Assembly: GCA_014925825.1 (NCBI GenBank)
Contig: JACGCK010000093.1
Location: 62,001-126,000 of the forward strand
Direction: 5' to 3'
Length of the DNA stretch: 64,000 bases
Source: Pholiota molesta
Lineage: Eukaryota; Basidiomycota; Agaricomycetes; Agaricales; Strophariaceae
The translations under genes and the position numbers were made by a program. The notes below the pieces were generated by a model, which did not search any database, was not told where the DNA came from, and saw nothing but the letters and a program-made list of their open reading frames with translations. This document shows positions 22,500 through 35,664 of this stretch, piece after piece. Positions within the stretch are counted from its first letter, which is position 1. The number at the start of each line of letters is the position of its first letter.

Positions 22500-25400
22500 A
22501 TGTCAACGCCATACCGTTTCACACCGCGGGTGCCCGCGCCTCCTTACCCCACGCCTGCTTCTGCTTCGGCATATATCCTCCCGAATCCCAAAGCGCTCAG
22601 ACCTCCCATTCACAACCCTTATGAGAAGTTCTCTCAATCAGAGTTCGACGCGTGGATTGGTGGCATAACAGGCGCTCTCCGACGCGCTCTCGGCCAGGAG
22701 GACGAGGAGGCACCGACGACGACGAAAGAACAGGACACCCGAAGCAAGGTTGCGGCAGAATTTCTCCGCTATAAGCCTGTGGAAACTGAAGACAGTGACA
22801 ATGAACATATCGATGACTCTTTTGCTGACTTGAAAGCACGACGCGCTGGAAAGGGCAAAGCGCGCGATCCGCGAGAAGGACCGGGATTAGGGAAAGGCGA
22901 CAGTACCCAACCTATTCAAATCGTCTCCTCTGACGAGGAGGAAGAAGAAGAGGTCGAATTGTCCATCGCCCAGTTGGACGACGAGGAAAGCGATGAAGGA
23001 GAAGAGGAAGAGGAAGAATATTCCGCAGAGGAAGAATATGCTTGGGAAAGAGGTCAGAGTTCTTCGCAGCCTCTTCCATCTCCTGAGAGGACAAGGAGGC
23101 GCATAACAGTTCAGGAGGAAGAATACGAAGAAGAACAGGAGGAGGACATTCAGGAGGATGAAGGAGATTTCGAGGAATACGATGAAGAAGAATATGACGA
23201 GGAAGAAGAAGAACAAGCCCAGGCTCGCGGATCAAGTCCCCAGGTCATTGAGTTAATCTCAGATGATGAAGAGGAAATACAACCACAGCCAATTTCAAAA
23301 CGACCAGGCAAGGAAATGCATTACAAGGACGAAGAGGAAGAAGAAGAGGAAGAGGAACTGGAAGGCGAAGAAGAATACGGCTCTGATGAATATGCAGAAT
23401 ACGATGAGGAGGATCAAGAGGGCAGAGAGATTTTCTCTCCTAGGAATAAAGGTTCCGCTCTGCGTGGTCTAGATCTTGCCAGAGCCCCTCGAGCAGAGTG
23501 CGAAGTTATGGACGTGGACGAACAAGATGAAATCTTTGTGGATGACGACGAGATTGAACCCATCGAACCTGTGGGAGTCGAGTCATGTACGCCGCTTCTT
23601 GGCATTTCTCAATTGTATTCCACTAATACATTTAACTTTCATAGCTTTGCCCCCAAAATGGAGGCGGTCACTGGATGTACGACAGAATCGAGTCGAAATT
23701 CCAGATCCATGGGAAGGCCCTCGCACTTACGCTGAAGATTTCTATGCTGGAGGTGATATTCGTCCATCCCCTAGCAAACAGAAAGATGCCAGTCACCTTG
23801 GGCCGGAAGATGACGACCTTATCGAAGAAATTCACGAAGGCCATGAAGAAATAGTGGATGACAAAATTCAACCCAAGTCCCAAGATACCTGTAAGTATTA
23901 ATACTTGTTTTTTTTCCTTCTCACTTGCCTCTTTCGTTGGACGATCACTGATTTCGAACTATTTTCAGCATTCCCTCCTGAAGCAGCCTTGCCCCCTACC
24001 GTCATGGAAGAAAAAAGTGATATTGAAATTCCCGACCCGTGGTCAGGTCCTCGCCACTACGCGCAAGATTTCTATTCGGGCGGCCCCTCGGTTTTGCCAC
24101 CTGGGGCCACAGCCAATGCTGATCATCTTGGCCCCGAAGACAGCCAACATATCGATATGGTTGATGTTCAAGAAGGCGTATTGGAGGAAGAAATCGACGA
24201 AGAGATTGAGGATGAGATCCAGCCTTTGAATGCGGACGATTGTAAGGTTTTCTTTTCTCTTGAAAATATGGTTGAGATTGAGTTATATATGTATAGCTTT
24301 CCCTCCCCGTCAAGTATCTGAAGAAAATCTGCCAACTATCCCAGATCCATGGGAAGGCCCAGAGGTATATGCGGAAGATTTCTACTCTGGAGGCGACGTC
24401 CGCATATTACCTGGGGAGCCCATAGACCCGTCTCTACTTACCGGCACTGGCGATTTGGACGACGGCATCGACGCCTTTCTCACTCCGGGTGCGCTTAGCG
24501 CCAGTCAGAGCGAACACATGGTTGCCAATGAAGAGGATGTTGACGAAGATGCTCGAGCTCCGGCTCAGCACTATGTGGTGGCGTCAAGGCGAGATCAGCC
24601 CATTCCAGCTGATACGGAATTTATTAGTATCGATGACTCCGACGATGAACAGGAGAAGGAGCAGGAGACAAAGCTCCAGGATATCCAACCTGTCTCTAAG
24701 GAAGCGGATTATAGTGAGATATACGATTATGAAGGCGCTTTGCAAGAGACGGAGGAGAACGTTGATGAAGATCAACACATTGTCGTTTCGCCGTTCAGTA
24801 CAGCAAATCAGGGCCACACGATCACTAAACATGACGATCGCTTTGAACAAGTTAGCCATGGAGAGCAACACGTTTTTTATGGTGAGGAAAACGAAGACAA
24901 TCTCGATATTCTTCCAAGTGCAGAAGCCCAGAATGGTCTGTCTTACTTCATTACCTATTTTCTCAAATTAACCTCTTCTGCTCTAGGTGTTATATCAGAT
25001 TTTGGGGATGTTTCATCATCCACGTTTTTATCTGAAATATCTCCATCAAATTTTGCCATCCCATCATCGGCGAGAGAGCTATCAGCTGTCCCCTCGAAGC
25101 AAGACGTTGATGTTGTCAGCTTCAAAGTCAAAATCAATGATGCTGAACCATCTCAAGAAAATATTCATCCTGCTGAAGTCATTGAACTAGACGTTGTTCA
25201 AGAGGAAGATATGGTCGATGCGGTGGAAGCCACATCGGAACCACACGTCATTGACTTGGATGCACAGGTTGAAGGAGCCACAATCTCGGGAATAAATGCT
25301 GCTATCGGAACCCTATCATCTGAAGACGCAGAAAATGCATTTATTCAGGACCAGGTGATAGTCGACGAAGTTCAAAACAATTCAGTTTCTGCAAAAGAGA

Positions 25401-28400
25401 GTGCGGTATCTGTTGAGGAGATCACGAATATTGATGAGGAAGTAACGGAAAATATCTCGACGGATGTCGAGCTGGTCGACGGTATGTACGCGGCAACTTT
25501 ATGCAGAGAGCGCCATTTACTTATTACCTTCCTTAGAAGCTGAGCTCAACGTCAGGGAGTCATTTACCGGAGTCGATCGTAGAACGAGCGAGAAGGAACT
25601 TACCTCTGATATCCAAGATACAGAGGGAGCGCAAGAAATTCCAATCAACTTTATCCCATCCAGCCCTGGTGTCCAGCTTCAAGCGGAGTCTATTATCGAA
25701 GCGACTCAGGACGAGATCCTCGACGACATTATTCCTCTTGTTTCAACTGCTCAGTCACCCTCGGAAGCTCGTATTAACGAGGGAGTGCAAGAAATCCCGA
25801 TTAATTTTATCCCTTCTACCCCTTCCGCCTCAAACTCGCCGACTCACCGAAAGGATCAAATCGAGGAGGTGGTAGACGAAGATGTTCCTGCCCAAGAGCC
25901 GAAGGATCTAGAGTTTATGGACGCAGTTGAAGACTCTTCTCTTGACTACACTGTCTTGGAAGCAGTTGCAGATGAATTCACGGACGACGACGCCGATGGA
26001 GATGTTGATCCGGAGATAGAAGTCATATCAGCAGCAGCCGCATCGCTGATACGGGAAAGGCCAACACACGAGGAAGAAGATTATATCATCGAAGAACCAG
26101 TCACAGAGGGTCGACTGACAGAGGTTTGTTTTTGATCATCAAGCTCATTTGAACAGTTTTGTTAATTTTGCTTGTAGGAGCCCTCTGACCGTGAGACTAG
26201 CCTTGGTGTGGTTAGTGTTGGGCCTGATGAGGATGTGGCTGTGATTCCGCCTGCAGAAGATCTTACAGGATATGCAGTCCATATTTCTTCGGGTGAGGCC
26301 GCTACTGAGACGACACACTTTGAACATGAGACAACTATCCTTGAAGACGCTGTAAATGCCGTAGATCATGGACCTGCGGCCGAGTTTTCCACTGAGGCAA
26401 CACTGATTCAGGAAGAAATGTCACTCCATGAAACTTCCGAAGGCGAATCAACCACCGTATCAGAAACAGGCCACATCGAAGAACTCCAAGATATCGCCAA
26501 TATTGTTGCTACAGAAGCTATGCTGGATGCCAAAGTTGAAACCCCGGAGCCTACGACCGGGCCAGAAATGCAAATTTTATCAGATCTCCCTCCTTCTCCC
26601 GTCTCGCTCTCGAATGATCTCTTGAACTCTGAACGAAAGAAAGAGCCTTCGGAAGCACCAGCACCGATCATCATGCCTCTCACCCCATCTTTAGTGAGAA
26701 CTATCAGGGAACATTCTCTCTCTCCAACTACGCCTCGCAGACAGCTCGAACCAACGGCAGAAACCAGTTCATGCAAATCTGGCGAGATGCGTGATCAGGT
26801 CATGTCTTCAATTTCTCGAGCATTCTTCGGTCCAACCTTGCCCAATTACTTTGGCGACTTGAATGTTGAATTTGCCAGCACTGCGGCGCCTCCTTTAGAA
26901 CCCAATGAATCGACAACGACCTCCGCCACTATCCCAACAACTGTCCCAGCGACTGTTCCAGCTACTACCCCAGCGACCGTCGCAGAGCCTGTCGCAGAGA
27001 CCATTCCAACGACTCTTCCAAAGACTGCCGTTTCAGAGACCACCCTTCCTGCGACCGCTCTAGCGAAGGTCCCAACGACTATCCCAGCGGCTAGCCAAGA
27101 GACTGTCCCAACGACCCTTCCAGCGACTGCCCCAACAGTCATTTCACCGGCCCTCCGAGCCATCCTACCGCCAGCCATTCGAGCATTTGTCCCTATTACA
27201 TCATCAGCTGTGTCCCCTCTACCTATGGGAGTTAGCCTCACCCGACCTAGAGTGCCAGTATTGATGTCGGATCCATACCCTTACAGCCTGTCTACTCCAC
27301 ACAATTCATTCGCTTATATCCTTCCAGAGGAAGGGTCTGAAGAGGAAACTGGGTTGGACAACTCTATGTCATCAATTTCGACGCTGGAACAAGAGAAAGA
27401 CAAAAAAGTATCAGCTGGCGCTCTTGATGATGGGGAGGATCTCGAGTTTCAATACCCGCCAGAGCAAGAAGTTATTGAAGAACTCAAGAAGGCTGGATTG
27501 CCGCTTTCTTTTTGCGACCTTCAAAGGTAGAAAGTGATATCTCAGCTGTTGCAGTCAGCGCCAGCCCTGCACAGTTAGACAAAAGTAGGGTCACAACTCC
27601 GACAACTAATACTGCTGGCGAAGCTAAGCGTAAAGAGAACCAACCAGCCAAGTGAGTATTCTTAACCTTTCAATTATTTTGGCGTTTTGAAATTGATAGA
27701 TATATTAGATTATCAAGTTTTGAGTCTGAGTCAGCGGTTCCTCCAAATAGCAGCAAGGCAGCCGATAACCTGAACACTGCAAATTTACCCAGTACATCTT
27801 TGGCTGAATCCAGATCCAAGATACCCACTATTAAAATTCCAGGGTCATCCAAAAGGTCTCACAAGCGAAAACGCGACGCATCGCCTATTCCTGGCAGTGG
27901 CCAAGCATCTCAAATCGAACCACCTGTTGGCCAGAAAGGGAAGGCAAAAAAAGCTTCAAAATCCGAGCGTAAAGCAAAAGCACAGGAAGCACGCGTCCCT
28001 GAACCAACAAGCGAAGAAACTATTCGTGTTAGGTCGCGACCGAAAGATGCTACCGAGCAACCTTCTGAACCAGAGAAGTCGATTGAGGGTGCTCCTCCGT
28101 TTAGACTGCTGGAGCATGGCGACCGAGCTTCATCGATCGTTTCTTCCACTCCAAGTGACATTTCCGCTGGCGCCCAGCAGTCATCACCAACAGTCAATAA
28201 GCCAAATAAACCCCTTCTCAGCCGCTACCACAGGCCTCATTATTCCATGCGCATGGAAGAGGACGAAAACCACTGCTACCTAGTATCCCTCCCAAGTTAG
28301 TGAAGCAAATCCGAGCCAGCCAGCCCTCGGCTTCCCCTGCTCCTTCTACGTCTCGTGTACATGAACTACCCGCGCCTGCATCTATTGTTCATGTACCAGC

Positions 28401-29601
28401 CGCCGCCCTTGTTTCCGATGTCGCTGTATCCCCTTCAACAAGTAACAACATCGCAACAAAGTCTCCTATCGTTCCTATATCTAAGGCTACGCCAGTCACC
28501 ACGCCTACTCCGACCGCTCCAGTGGAAACCTCTCCCGTCCCAATCACTCCATTGGCGACATCTCCTGTATCTACCCTTCCGGTGGTCAACGTGCCTACAT
28601 CCTCAGTTCGCCCTACTCCTATTCCTCCCACCTCAGCCACAAATACACCCACTCAGCATGTTACTCCTCGCGCAAGGCCCAGCCGAGTTGCTTCCGTCAT
28701 CACAAGTTCACCCGTAACGCGCTCTCATTGTAAATATCATCGCATCAGTCTACCCAAAGAAGAAGGTGGCCCTCGGGTTTGTTTCCTCGTACCAGGCTGT
28801 TCTCTCAATGATAAAGAGCTGATGGAGGAAGAAGAAATCGAAGATCATGGCGACGCGACGGTGGAAGACAGCTACAGGATGATCAAGGATCTTGATTCTC
28901 TGGGTTTCCACTCTGATTTGATTGGCATCCTGCGACAACTTGTGGGCCTTGACATCCTTCGTGAGCAAGAGGTATTCTATTTGCCGGCACCGGGAGAGGA
29001 AGTCTTTCTTCGCAAGAATTCTTTGAAGAAATCTGCGTCTGAAAGATCAGCTATGGTCAGGGTACCTGCAGAATCATCGAGCCATATCGTTCTCCTAGTT
29101 ATTTAGGTGGTTTCGCTGCTTCCCCTAGCTCATTGAAAACAGCCACCCCTTCGCAGGCTCAAATTCGCCATCCATCACTGGCCGCCCCTCCTTCATTGAT
29201 TCCGAAAAGGGGTCAAGTTTCGGTCCGACTGATACAGAGCAGGATATCAGCGACGGAGAAGAACCTCAGACAAAGCGCGTGAGACCTTCCCCTCCTGAAG
29301 ATCACAGGCCAATGGGGCCTCCCCTTCCGGTCCAATCAAAATTGAAGCCTATACGAATCAGGAAGCCTACAGTCCCAAACCAGAAGGAGGAGCGATGGGG
29401 AGTGCTGAAGCTGGCAAGGCTGAAAGTGACAAGGCTGCTCGGAAATCACGAAAATCAACGACAAAACGTGGTGTGAAGAGATCCAGAACCAGTGAGGGCG
29501 TCATTATAGGGGAAGGAGGTGAACCAAGTCCGAAGAAATTGAAGGCACATGCAACCGCACCAGGTCAATTATCACCAGAGAAACCCTTACCACCGCCATA
29601 A
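22500..29601 (+). CDS. Very large acidic nuclear-type protein with SUMO-interaction-like motifs and exon-encoded repeats
   Basis: No family name recognised. The start at 22500 (MSTPYRFTPRVPAPPYP) is preferred over 22485 because it begins a Pro-rich N-terminus. Exon 1 (22500-23586) has KFSQSEFDAWIGGITGALRR, then acidic tracts with hydrophobic-plus-acid motifs IQIVSSDEEEEEE, VIELISDDEEE and, later, FISIDDSDDEQ, which fit SUMO-interaction motifs. Three successive exons (from 23645, 23970 and 24299) each begin with a repeat of the form IPDPW-x-GP-x2-YA-(E/Q)-DFY-(A/S)-GG. EIPINFIPSSP and EIPINFIPSTP repeat near 25640 and 25790; a Thr/Pro/Ala-rich tract lies at 26920-27150. Basic and SP/TP-rich sequence follows, with RKRDASP-like elements. 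Near 28728-29010 is a compact domain, HCKYHRISLPKEEGG, VCFLVPGCSL, DLIGILRQLVGLDILREQE. Near the end TKRVRPSPPEDHRP and TKRGVKRSRTS look like nuclear signals. The last 300 bp need a frame change between 29344 and 29395, so the C-terminus is uncertain. Two genes cannot be excluded. Confidence 0.65.
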
Positions 29602-29804
29602 TTTTCCATTTCTTTGTACATTAATATCTCATTCCTGATTTTTTCTCTTCATAATTTCGCTCTGCGTAGCACCATCTTTTGTATCAGAGTAGCCATCTTT
29701 CCCATATCCAGCCTTCAGATTGTTTGATGGAAGACCTGACTCGAAGACACGACCAACATATATTATATTAAGTAAATCGAACAATAGCACGGACGTAGAG
29801 GTAG

Positions 29805-31574
29805 CTATTTTTCAACGACCCGTTTTTTCTTGGGCCTATCGTCTTCTACTTCCTCGTCAACATCTTGTGCTCGTTTGGCCTTCGGTTCCTTGTTAATTTT
29901 AGGCGCCTTTTTCGGTTCGTTTTTTGCTGCCTCATCGTCGTCGCTGCTGCCAAAAGGATCAGCGGCAGCTTTTTTCTTGAGTTTGGGCTTTGTTGCAGGT
30001 TTCTTGAGTGGTTCTTGCTTTGGGTTGTCCATCGAAGCGGCCCCCGCTGCCAATTTTGCCTCCGGTGCATTTTCTGTTCCTTCTGTGGGAGTGGGTTTAT
30101 TTGCTGCTACTTCAGTGAAATATGCGTCTTTCAACTCCTACATGAGTGTAAAAATATCGTCGTGAGCTGGTTAATAATTAAGACAATGCAAACCTTCGCC
30201 TCCTTCTCAGGTATGACAGCAGTATTTTTCCAAATCTATCAAAAAAACATAACTTCTAAGCAAGCAAGTCTACGACACGTTCGCAAGACCTTACCGTTGA
30301 TGGGATGCCACTTGCATGCTTACTATCAATCCCTAAAGTCTTTGCGTTAGTTTGTTGAAACCAAAATATTAGACGCATTTTACCAATAGTTGTATATAAA
30401 TTTGATTTTACACCACTGAGAGTGGCCCCATGATTACGCAGGAGAACCCTCATGATCTTTGTTGGACCATGTCGTGTTAGTTGATTATTAACAGCGCCGT
30501 TGTATAAATTCACGATACCTCAGTGACTTTGGATTTGTCGTAAACATCAGGAAAGTATACGCAAATAAGATGCTGTCCTTTTGAATTCTCCTCTTCAGAG
30601 GATGTTGACACCTTTGCGAGATATGCGGAGGTGGAATGAAGGGGTCCTGACACGAGTGATGCTGCGAAGGGATGAGAAAATTCAATTTGCAAATTATTTC
30701 GATGAAGGTACGTACTTGCGATACTTGTCCATATTATATCGATTTTGTCTGCGGGCGCAAAAATAAGCCTATAGAAAGAAAGAAAGATTAAATTATATAT
30801 TCATGAAATGGGGAGTTATACTGGACAGTGATCGAATTGTCGTTACCATTTACCAGATACATAGCCATGCTTAATGGCAATGCCCTTGAGTTGCTCTGTC
30901 GCCTCGGATTGCACCTGTGGCATTCACAATCAGGGCCACGTCCAATACAGGTACTTTGGTCCAAATTGCAACAAGAGTTTCACCTGTTCTCGCAGCTCCT
31001 TCTTGCTTTTAGCGCCCGTCTTCTTGTTGGACCGGATAGGAATCGTCTCATCATTCTACGGATTCACACAGGTTAGAGATTCCGCGTCTGCTTTGTTCGC
31101 CGTTGATCATACCTTGATGTTTTCAACTTTTTCGGTAACCTCTTTCACTAAAAACGGACATAAGGCAAATAGAATAAGCCAATCAATATATACATACGCA
31201 GTTGAGCAGCCTCCTCGGTAGCCTCCTTTACACCAGTGTCCTCTTTCGATGGTTCAGAGCCTCGAACCCAAATCCACTAACCAGGTCCGGTCGCAAATCA
31301 GAATGTTGTCAGAATAAAAAGCTTGGAACAAGAACTGCTTCATGTCTCTCACAGGTTTGGTACCATCGTTTTGGACCATCGACGGTCTGTACTACAGTGT
31401 GCAAGAATGTCAGATGGTCTGTCACATATGGAATGGGCGCTACATTCCCGTCCGCCAGCGCAGTACAGGGTCGGCAGTTACCTTGCTAAGAAAATCTTGT
31501 AAAGACAGGTCGGATTGCGCCGTCCATGAATATTTGTAGGCATTAGGCAGGGTATCTTCGTCTTTGGTTGACAT
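29805..31574 (-). CDS. DUF1917 / BLES03 (C11orf68)-like protein
   Basis: The start at 31574 gives MSTKDEDTLPNAYKYSWTAQ. Splicing through several short exons gives the core: KHGYVSGKW / LIFAPADKIDIIWTSIA / TSLVSGPLHSTSAYLAKVST, then HLICVYFPDVYDKSKVTEV, a segment LLRNHGATLSGVKSNLYT, and GIDSKHASGIPSTVWKNTAV. The order W-(L)-I-F, D-x2-W, SG-x-L, AKV, ICVY-x-PD, YT-x2-GI matches the DUF1917 family, whose solved members have an eIF4E-like fold; the molecular role is not established. The C-terminal exon (30134-29805) adds a low-complexity Lys/Asp/Glu/Pro-rich tail with DPFGSSDDDEAAK and ends DDRPKKKRVVEK, a good nuclear localisation signal. Exon borders between 31480 and 31060 are uncertain, and the segment around 31300-31400 could be read in two frames. 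Confidence 0.62.
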
Positions 31575-32751
31575 CGTGGTCGTGGTGGTAAGTAACAGAC
31601 AGCAGGTCGCGTATTCGTGCGCGCTACACTAATTGGATACGTGTTGTTTTGGCTTATTGACGTGAAGCCCGGGCCGGTCCGATCCACACACTCGTCGTGC
31701 CATAGTAAAAGACCAAGAATTTAGAAACCAGACAGTCACCAAGTTAGGATGAGGATCAACAACTTTCTGGGTTGACTCGGAGTTTGGAAAAACCCAACGT
31801 TTTCAAAATTTCAGACAACCATCTTGAAAAGCAGTGCACAATCCAGCTCTTCCTCGGATTCGATTGCAATCACCAACTTTTATAAGCAATGGGAAAAGAG
31901 CTGGCGCTCTTACCATCGAGTCATATTCGAGGCATCATTCCAGTTCATTTCCGCTGATGCGACGGATGGGTATATCAGTAGCCTAATAATGTCGTTCCTA
32001 GGCAGATAACTGATTCATGGGATGCATTATTGGCGCCCAGGGCGTGCTCCTGATATGAAGACCGCATGGTCGACTTGGATTCTTGGAATGCTGTGTTTAT
32101 TCCTGACACAGCAGCAATTCTGCACAGCACCTCAAAAGATTCTGATATCAGGCAAGTCTTTGTTAATTATTTTTCGATGTCTTTGGAATCCCAGGGTTAG
32201 GTTTCTGGTCACTGTTGAACAAAGCGCTGAAGGGAGTGGATAGCTGATCACTGTCTTCACTACCTTCTGGAAGCTGGCCCAGCGACGTTAGGCATGAGTA
32301 AACTTCGGTGTGAAAGCTGATTGCTAGCCTCATATCATCTTCGAAACTGTTGTGATATCTAGTCCGTTCCTATGGTTTAACAGTTAGCAAAAATTATAGT
32401 GAAACATTTTTTGCGTAGACGAAATAACCTGTCCACTTTCATTAATTCTGTCTCATTTGGTTAGACATACCATCATCACATACACAACTCCATAGGTAGC
32501 TGAGTATGACATTCACCTGTTGTCTGAGAGAAAATGACCCATAATATTATTGGCCGATAGCGATGCTATGGACACCCAACACATCGTGTAATGCACGATA
32601 ACAGACAAAAACATCTGAAAACAAATCTTTAGAACCCTATCAAGTCAAAATTTTAATTTTACCCACTAATGATAAAAATACAGCACCAGAAGCGCAATAT
32701 ATGATACAAAAACAATGACCAAGGCAACAACATCCACAGAGCGGGGGTCCC
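31575..32751. other. Intergenic region, nothing supported
   Basis: Promoter side of the DUF1917-like gene and 3' side of FCF1. Only short frames without protein-like content. Confidence 0.45.
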
Positions 32752-33693
32752 TCAACTGGGCGCACCCTGGTCAGGCAAGCGCTCAATAGCGTACCGCCGC
32801 TTCACGATATACATCAGAGGCACACCAGGCACCTGACGGATACGGCGACGCAGCTCTCGATCACAGGTGGCGACGATGAAGCACTTGTGCGCCTGTACGC
32901 GCTGCACGAGGCAATCATCGGCATACGTGCCGGTATGTGTGCAGCGCAGACGCTCGAATCTGGGATCCCGGGCGACACTATCGGAGAAAGGAACGGAAAT
33001 GAGTTTTTTGTTTTTGTTTTTAGAAGATGATGGTGGTCCTTGATTGAACTAGGCGATTGGGGGAGAAACGAATCTTTTGGCTTACCGAAGGGCGACGCGA
33101 TAACGATGACCCAGTTTTTCTAATTCTGCCATTACACAGTCCGTAACGCAGGGGATGCCTGACCGGTGTAGATCATGGCTGGTCAACATGGTGAATGGAA
33201 GACATGCACATGGTATCGTCTACTCACATTTGGCGTATAGACAGTCCATCATACCGCTCACCAGCTCAAGTTTATTTTGGAGACTGAAGTTGATGAAGTT
33301 CGTATCAATCAGAACGCGATATGGGGGCACCAGCGCAGTGTTATGCGCGAGGAACAACGAAGAAGCGACTTGAGGTCTGGATACAATGACACGGAAGATC
33401 AGCCTTATCTCAACCAACAAAGACAAACGGCGAGACACAGACACTCTTCTCACAGCTTTCTCTTTCACCTCTTCTTCCTTTTTCTTTTGCTTCAACTGGT
33501 TTTCCTTCCTGTGAACGTGTCAGAAGTGAACAACCGTGTAATTTGAGAGGATTCCTGAATCCTTACAGCCGAATGTCATTGGGATTCAGCATGCGCTTTA
33601 CGGTTGCGAACTTCCGTGTCTTCTTCGCTTTGCCCTATAGCACATCTGTCAGCATATATGACTCCTCCACAAGAGAGGAGTGAGATAAACCAT
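32752..33693 (-). CDS. FCF1: rRNA-processing PIN-domain protein FCF1 (Utp24)
   Basis: Essential component of the small-subunit processome; the PIN nuclease Utp24/Fcf1 cleaves pre-rRNA at the 5' end of 18S rRNA in the nucleolus. Six exons. The first contains only the ATG (33693-33691); an intron (33690-33635) then joins it to [20 protein letters not shown]. The next exon starts at 33508 and gives [20 protein letters not shown], followed by [38 protein letters not shown] (PIN start; acidic Asp in LIDTN), [25 protein letters not shown] (acidic Glu in AELEK), YADDCLV (paired Asp) and [20 protein letters not shown] (Asp in TCDREL). The end [22 protein letters not shown] is the usual family terminus. 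All four acidic active-site positions are present, length about 196 residues, as expected. Intact. Confidence 0.95.
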
Positions 33694-35664
33694 TTTGGTG
33701 GTAGTGTGGAAGGAGGAAGACAAGAGAGTGTGCAAAATTAGCACTGCCACTCATGAAACGTGCTCGGCATCAGCTTATGTAATCTGCGCATTTGAAGGAT
33801 CTATCATTGAACTTCGTGTCCTCACTCCTGACATAACTTTCACTGCTCTTTCATTATCTTTCAACTTAGCACGGTGTTTTACAATTTTCGAGGCTATGAA
33901 ATCACCAACCACGGAGCTCCTCTTTCCCCCTATAATACGTCGATTACATAAAATTTCACTGGAGTATGGCTTGATCGTCAGGCTCAAAATTGAGAGTCCA
34001 AGTACAATACGAATCCTAATCTCTTCGTGGGATCATACGTTCAGGTGTCACTACGAACGTTGAGAGAATGAAAACGGAATTTTCTTACACTTATAATCTT
34101 TAGATAAATGCTAGCCCTCGTTTCCTCGCCATTAGCACACGATCTTTACATTTACCCCCACCCCCCACGCAAACCAGGAAGTTACTACAGTATGCTTCCG
34201 ACTTCGGCAGACCCCTTTTCATAACGAAGACTGATCCTTTCCTCGCGTTACTTTCATGAATTCGTTGACCTTAACTAGCAAGTTCTAAGTATACCAAACC
34301 TGAAGGCGGTGTGCAAATCAAAAGTTGATCAAGCCACGAGGTAAGAGAAAATATACCTCAAACTCCCTGTTGGTGCCACTAAGAGCCAAAAACAGCACAT
34401 CGGACTATCAACAGTCGGATGAATAGGTGGCCGACTTCGTCCGTCTTTCATGTCCCTGAAAGTCGCTACCTCTTCGAATTATAATCCGCAGGCGCCGTAG
34501 CGAGATCCATCCCACTGTACATCTTCTTCACTGGCTGCCTCGTAACAGTCTGAAAAGCAACTAATTTGAGATAGAGTTAGTCTACTAACCAAATCATTGT
34601 GAACACCGTTGGAACATCGACTTGTGTCAATGGGCGCATTAATATGGATGTTGGTGAAAGCTAGCGTTTTTGTGAAACATGCTCCAAGCTGTATCGTAAG
34701 ATGGACTAGGTTGATCATCAGGACGGGACAGTAAACGTCAACTTATTAGAGACAACAAATATCCGCATTGACCATTGTCCAAGTTGCTGATTCAGAATCA
34801 AACCCGTATACATCAGTAATGGATAAGGCGAATTCGGAGCGCCTACTAAGTATACCATCGAAACTAGTCTTCTCCGAGTCCTTCTTCTTCAAGGAGAACC
34901 TAGAGTCGGCATCGAATACGTCCTAGCTGTTTATCGGACGAGTCTACAGTTTCGAAAAGGTCTAAAAAATAATCTTCCGGGGCCCCGTTTCCTTATTGAA
35001 AGACCAGCTGACTTCTCAGGCGATGGCATCCTTGCGTTGAGGTCGGGGACAAGACAGGAATGCGTGTGTGAGTCACCTTTACTTTCCACCGCAAACTACG
35101 GGGCTGTGCTGCCTTTGAGAGCGGCAATCTTTTTCCGCAGGTGGGACACGCTCGAAGATAGTAGGTAGTAGTACGGACGGAACACCGCCTGTGGGACCTA
35201 ACGAGATGATTGACTGGAGAGAACGGCCTAATCGAAATGTTGTAACTTGTTTTGCGCGTGCAGAACACTGGAGCAGCGGTGCCATGAATATATCCAGTCC
35301 CAAGAAAAATCCAAGTAAGAGACCGAGATTGCATTGGGATTATACAGATCAATTGAAGAATAGAGATTGCGATTAGAGCAGAGATATACGATAGGAAAGG
35401 CAAATGCGCATGGGCGTTGGACTGGAAGGGCGGCCAGGATTCGTGGCGGAATCCGGGCAATTGATGGGATCTTAGATTCTGGCAGGAGGAATCTGAAGTG
35501 TTTCTGGTCGCCCCTTCCGGTTTTGATCATCTATATCTCGTCTTTCGTATATATACCACAAGCTGTGGCCGCTATGTCGCTCCAACACCTCCTCTCCTCA
35601 CCGGTTCTTCCAGCCTCAGCCACCTCTAATTTAGTTTCTTCATCTTATTCAATACACATCCAAC
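33694..35664. other. Long intergenic region between FCF1 and the PAL gene
   Basis: Two kilobases without a supported gene. A 155-codon minus frame (35460-34993) contains a hydrophobic stretch near SYISALIAISILQLICII but no other support. TATATATACC at about 35547, some 118 bp before the PAL start codon, could be its TATA element. Confidence 0.4.

Noticed and set aside
22887..23235. Minus-strand Phe/Leu-rich frames that look like membrane proteins.
   Set aside because: They are antisense readings of the Glu/Asp-rich tract (GAA/GAG codons read as TTC/CTC).
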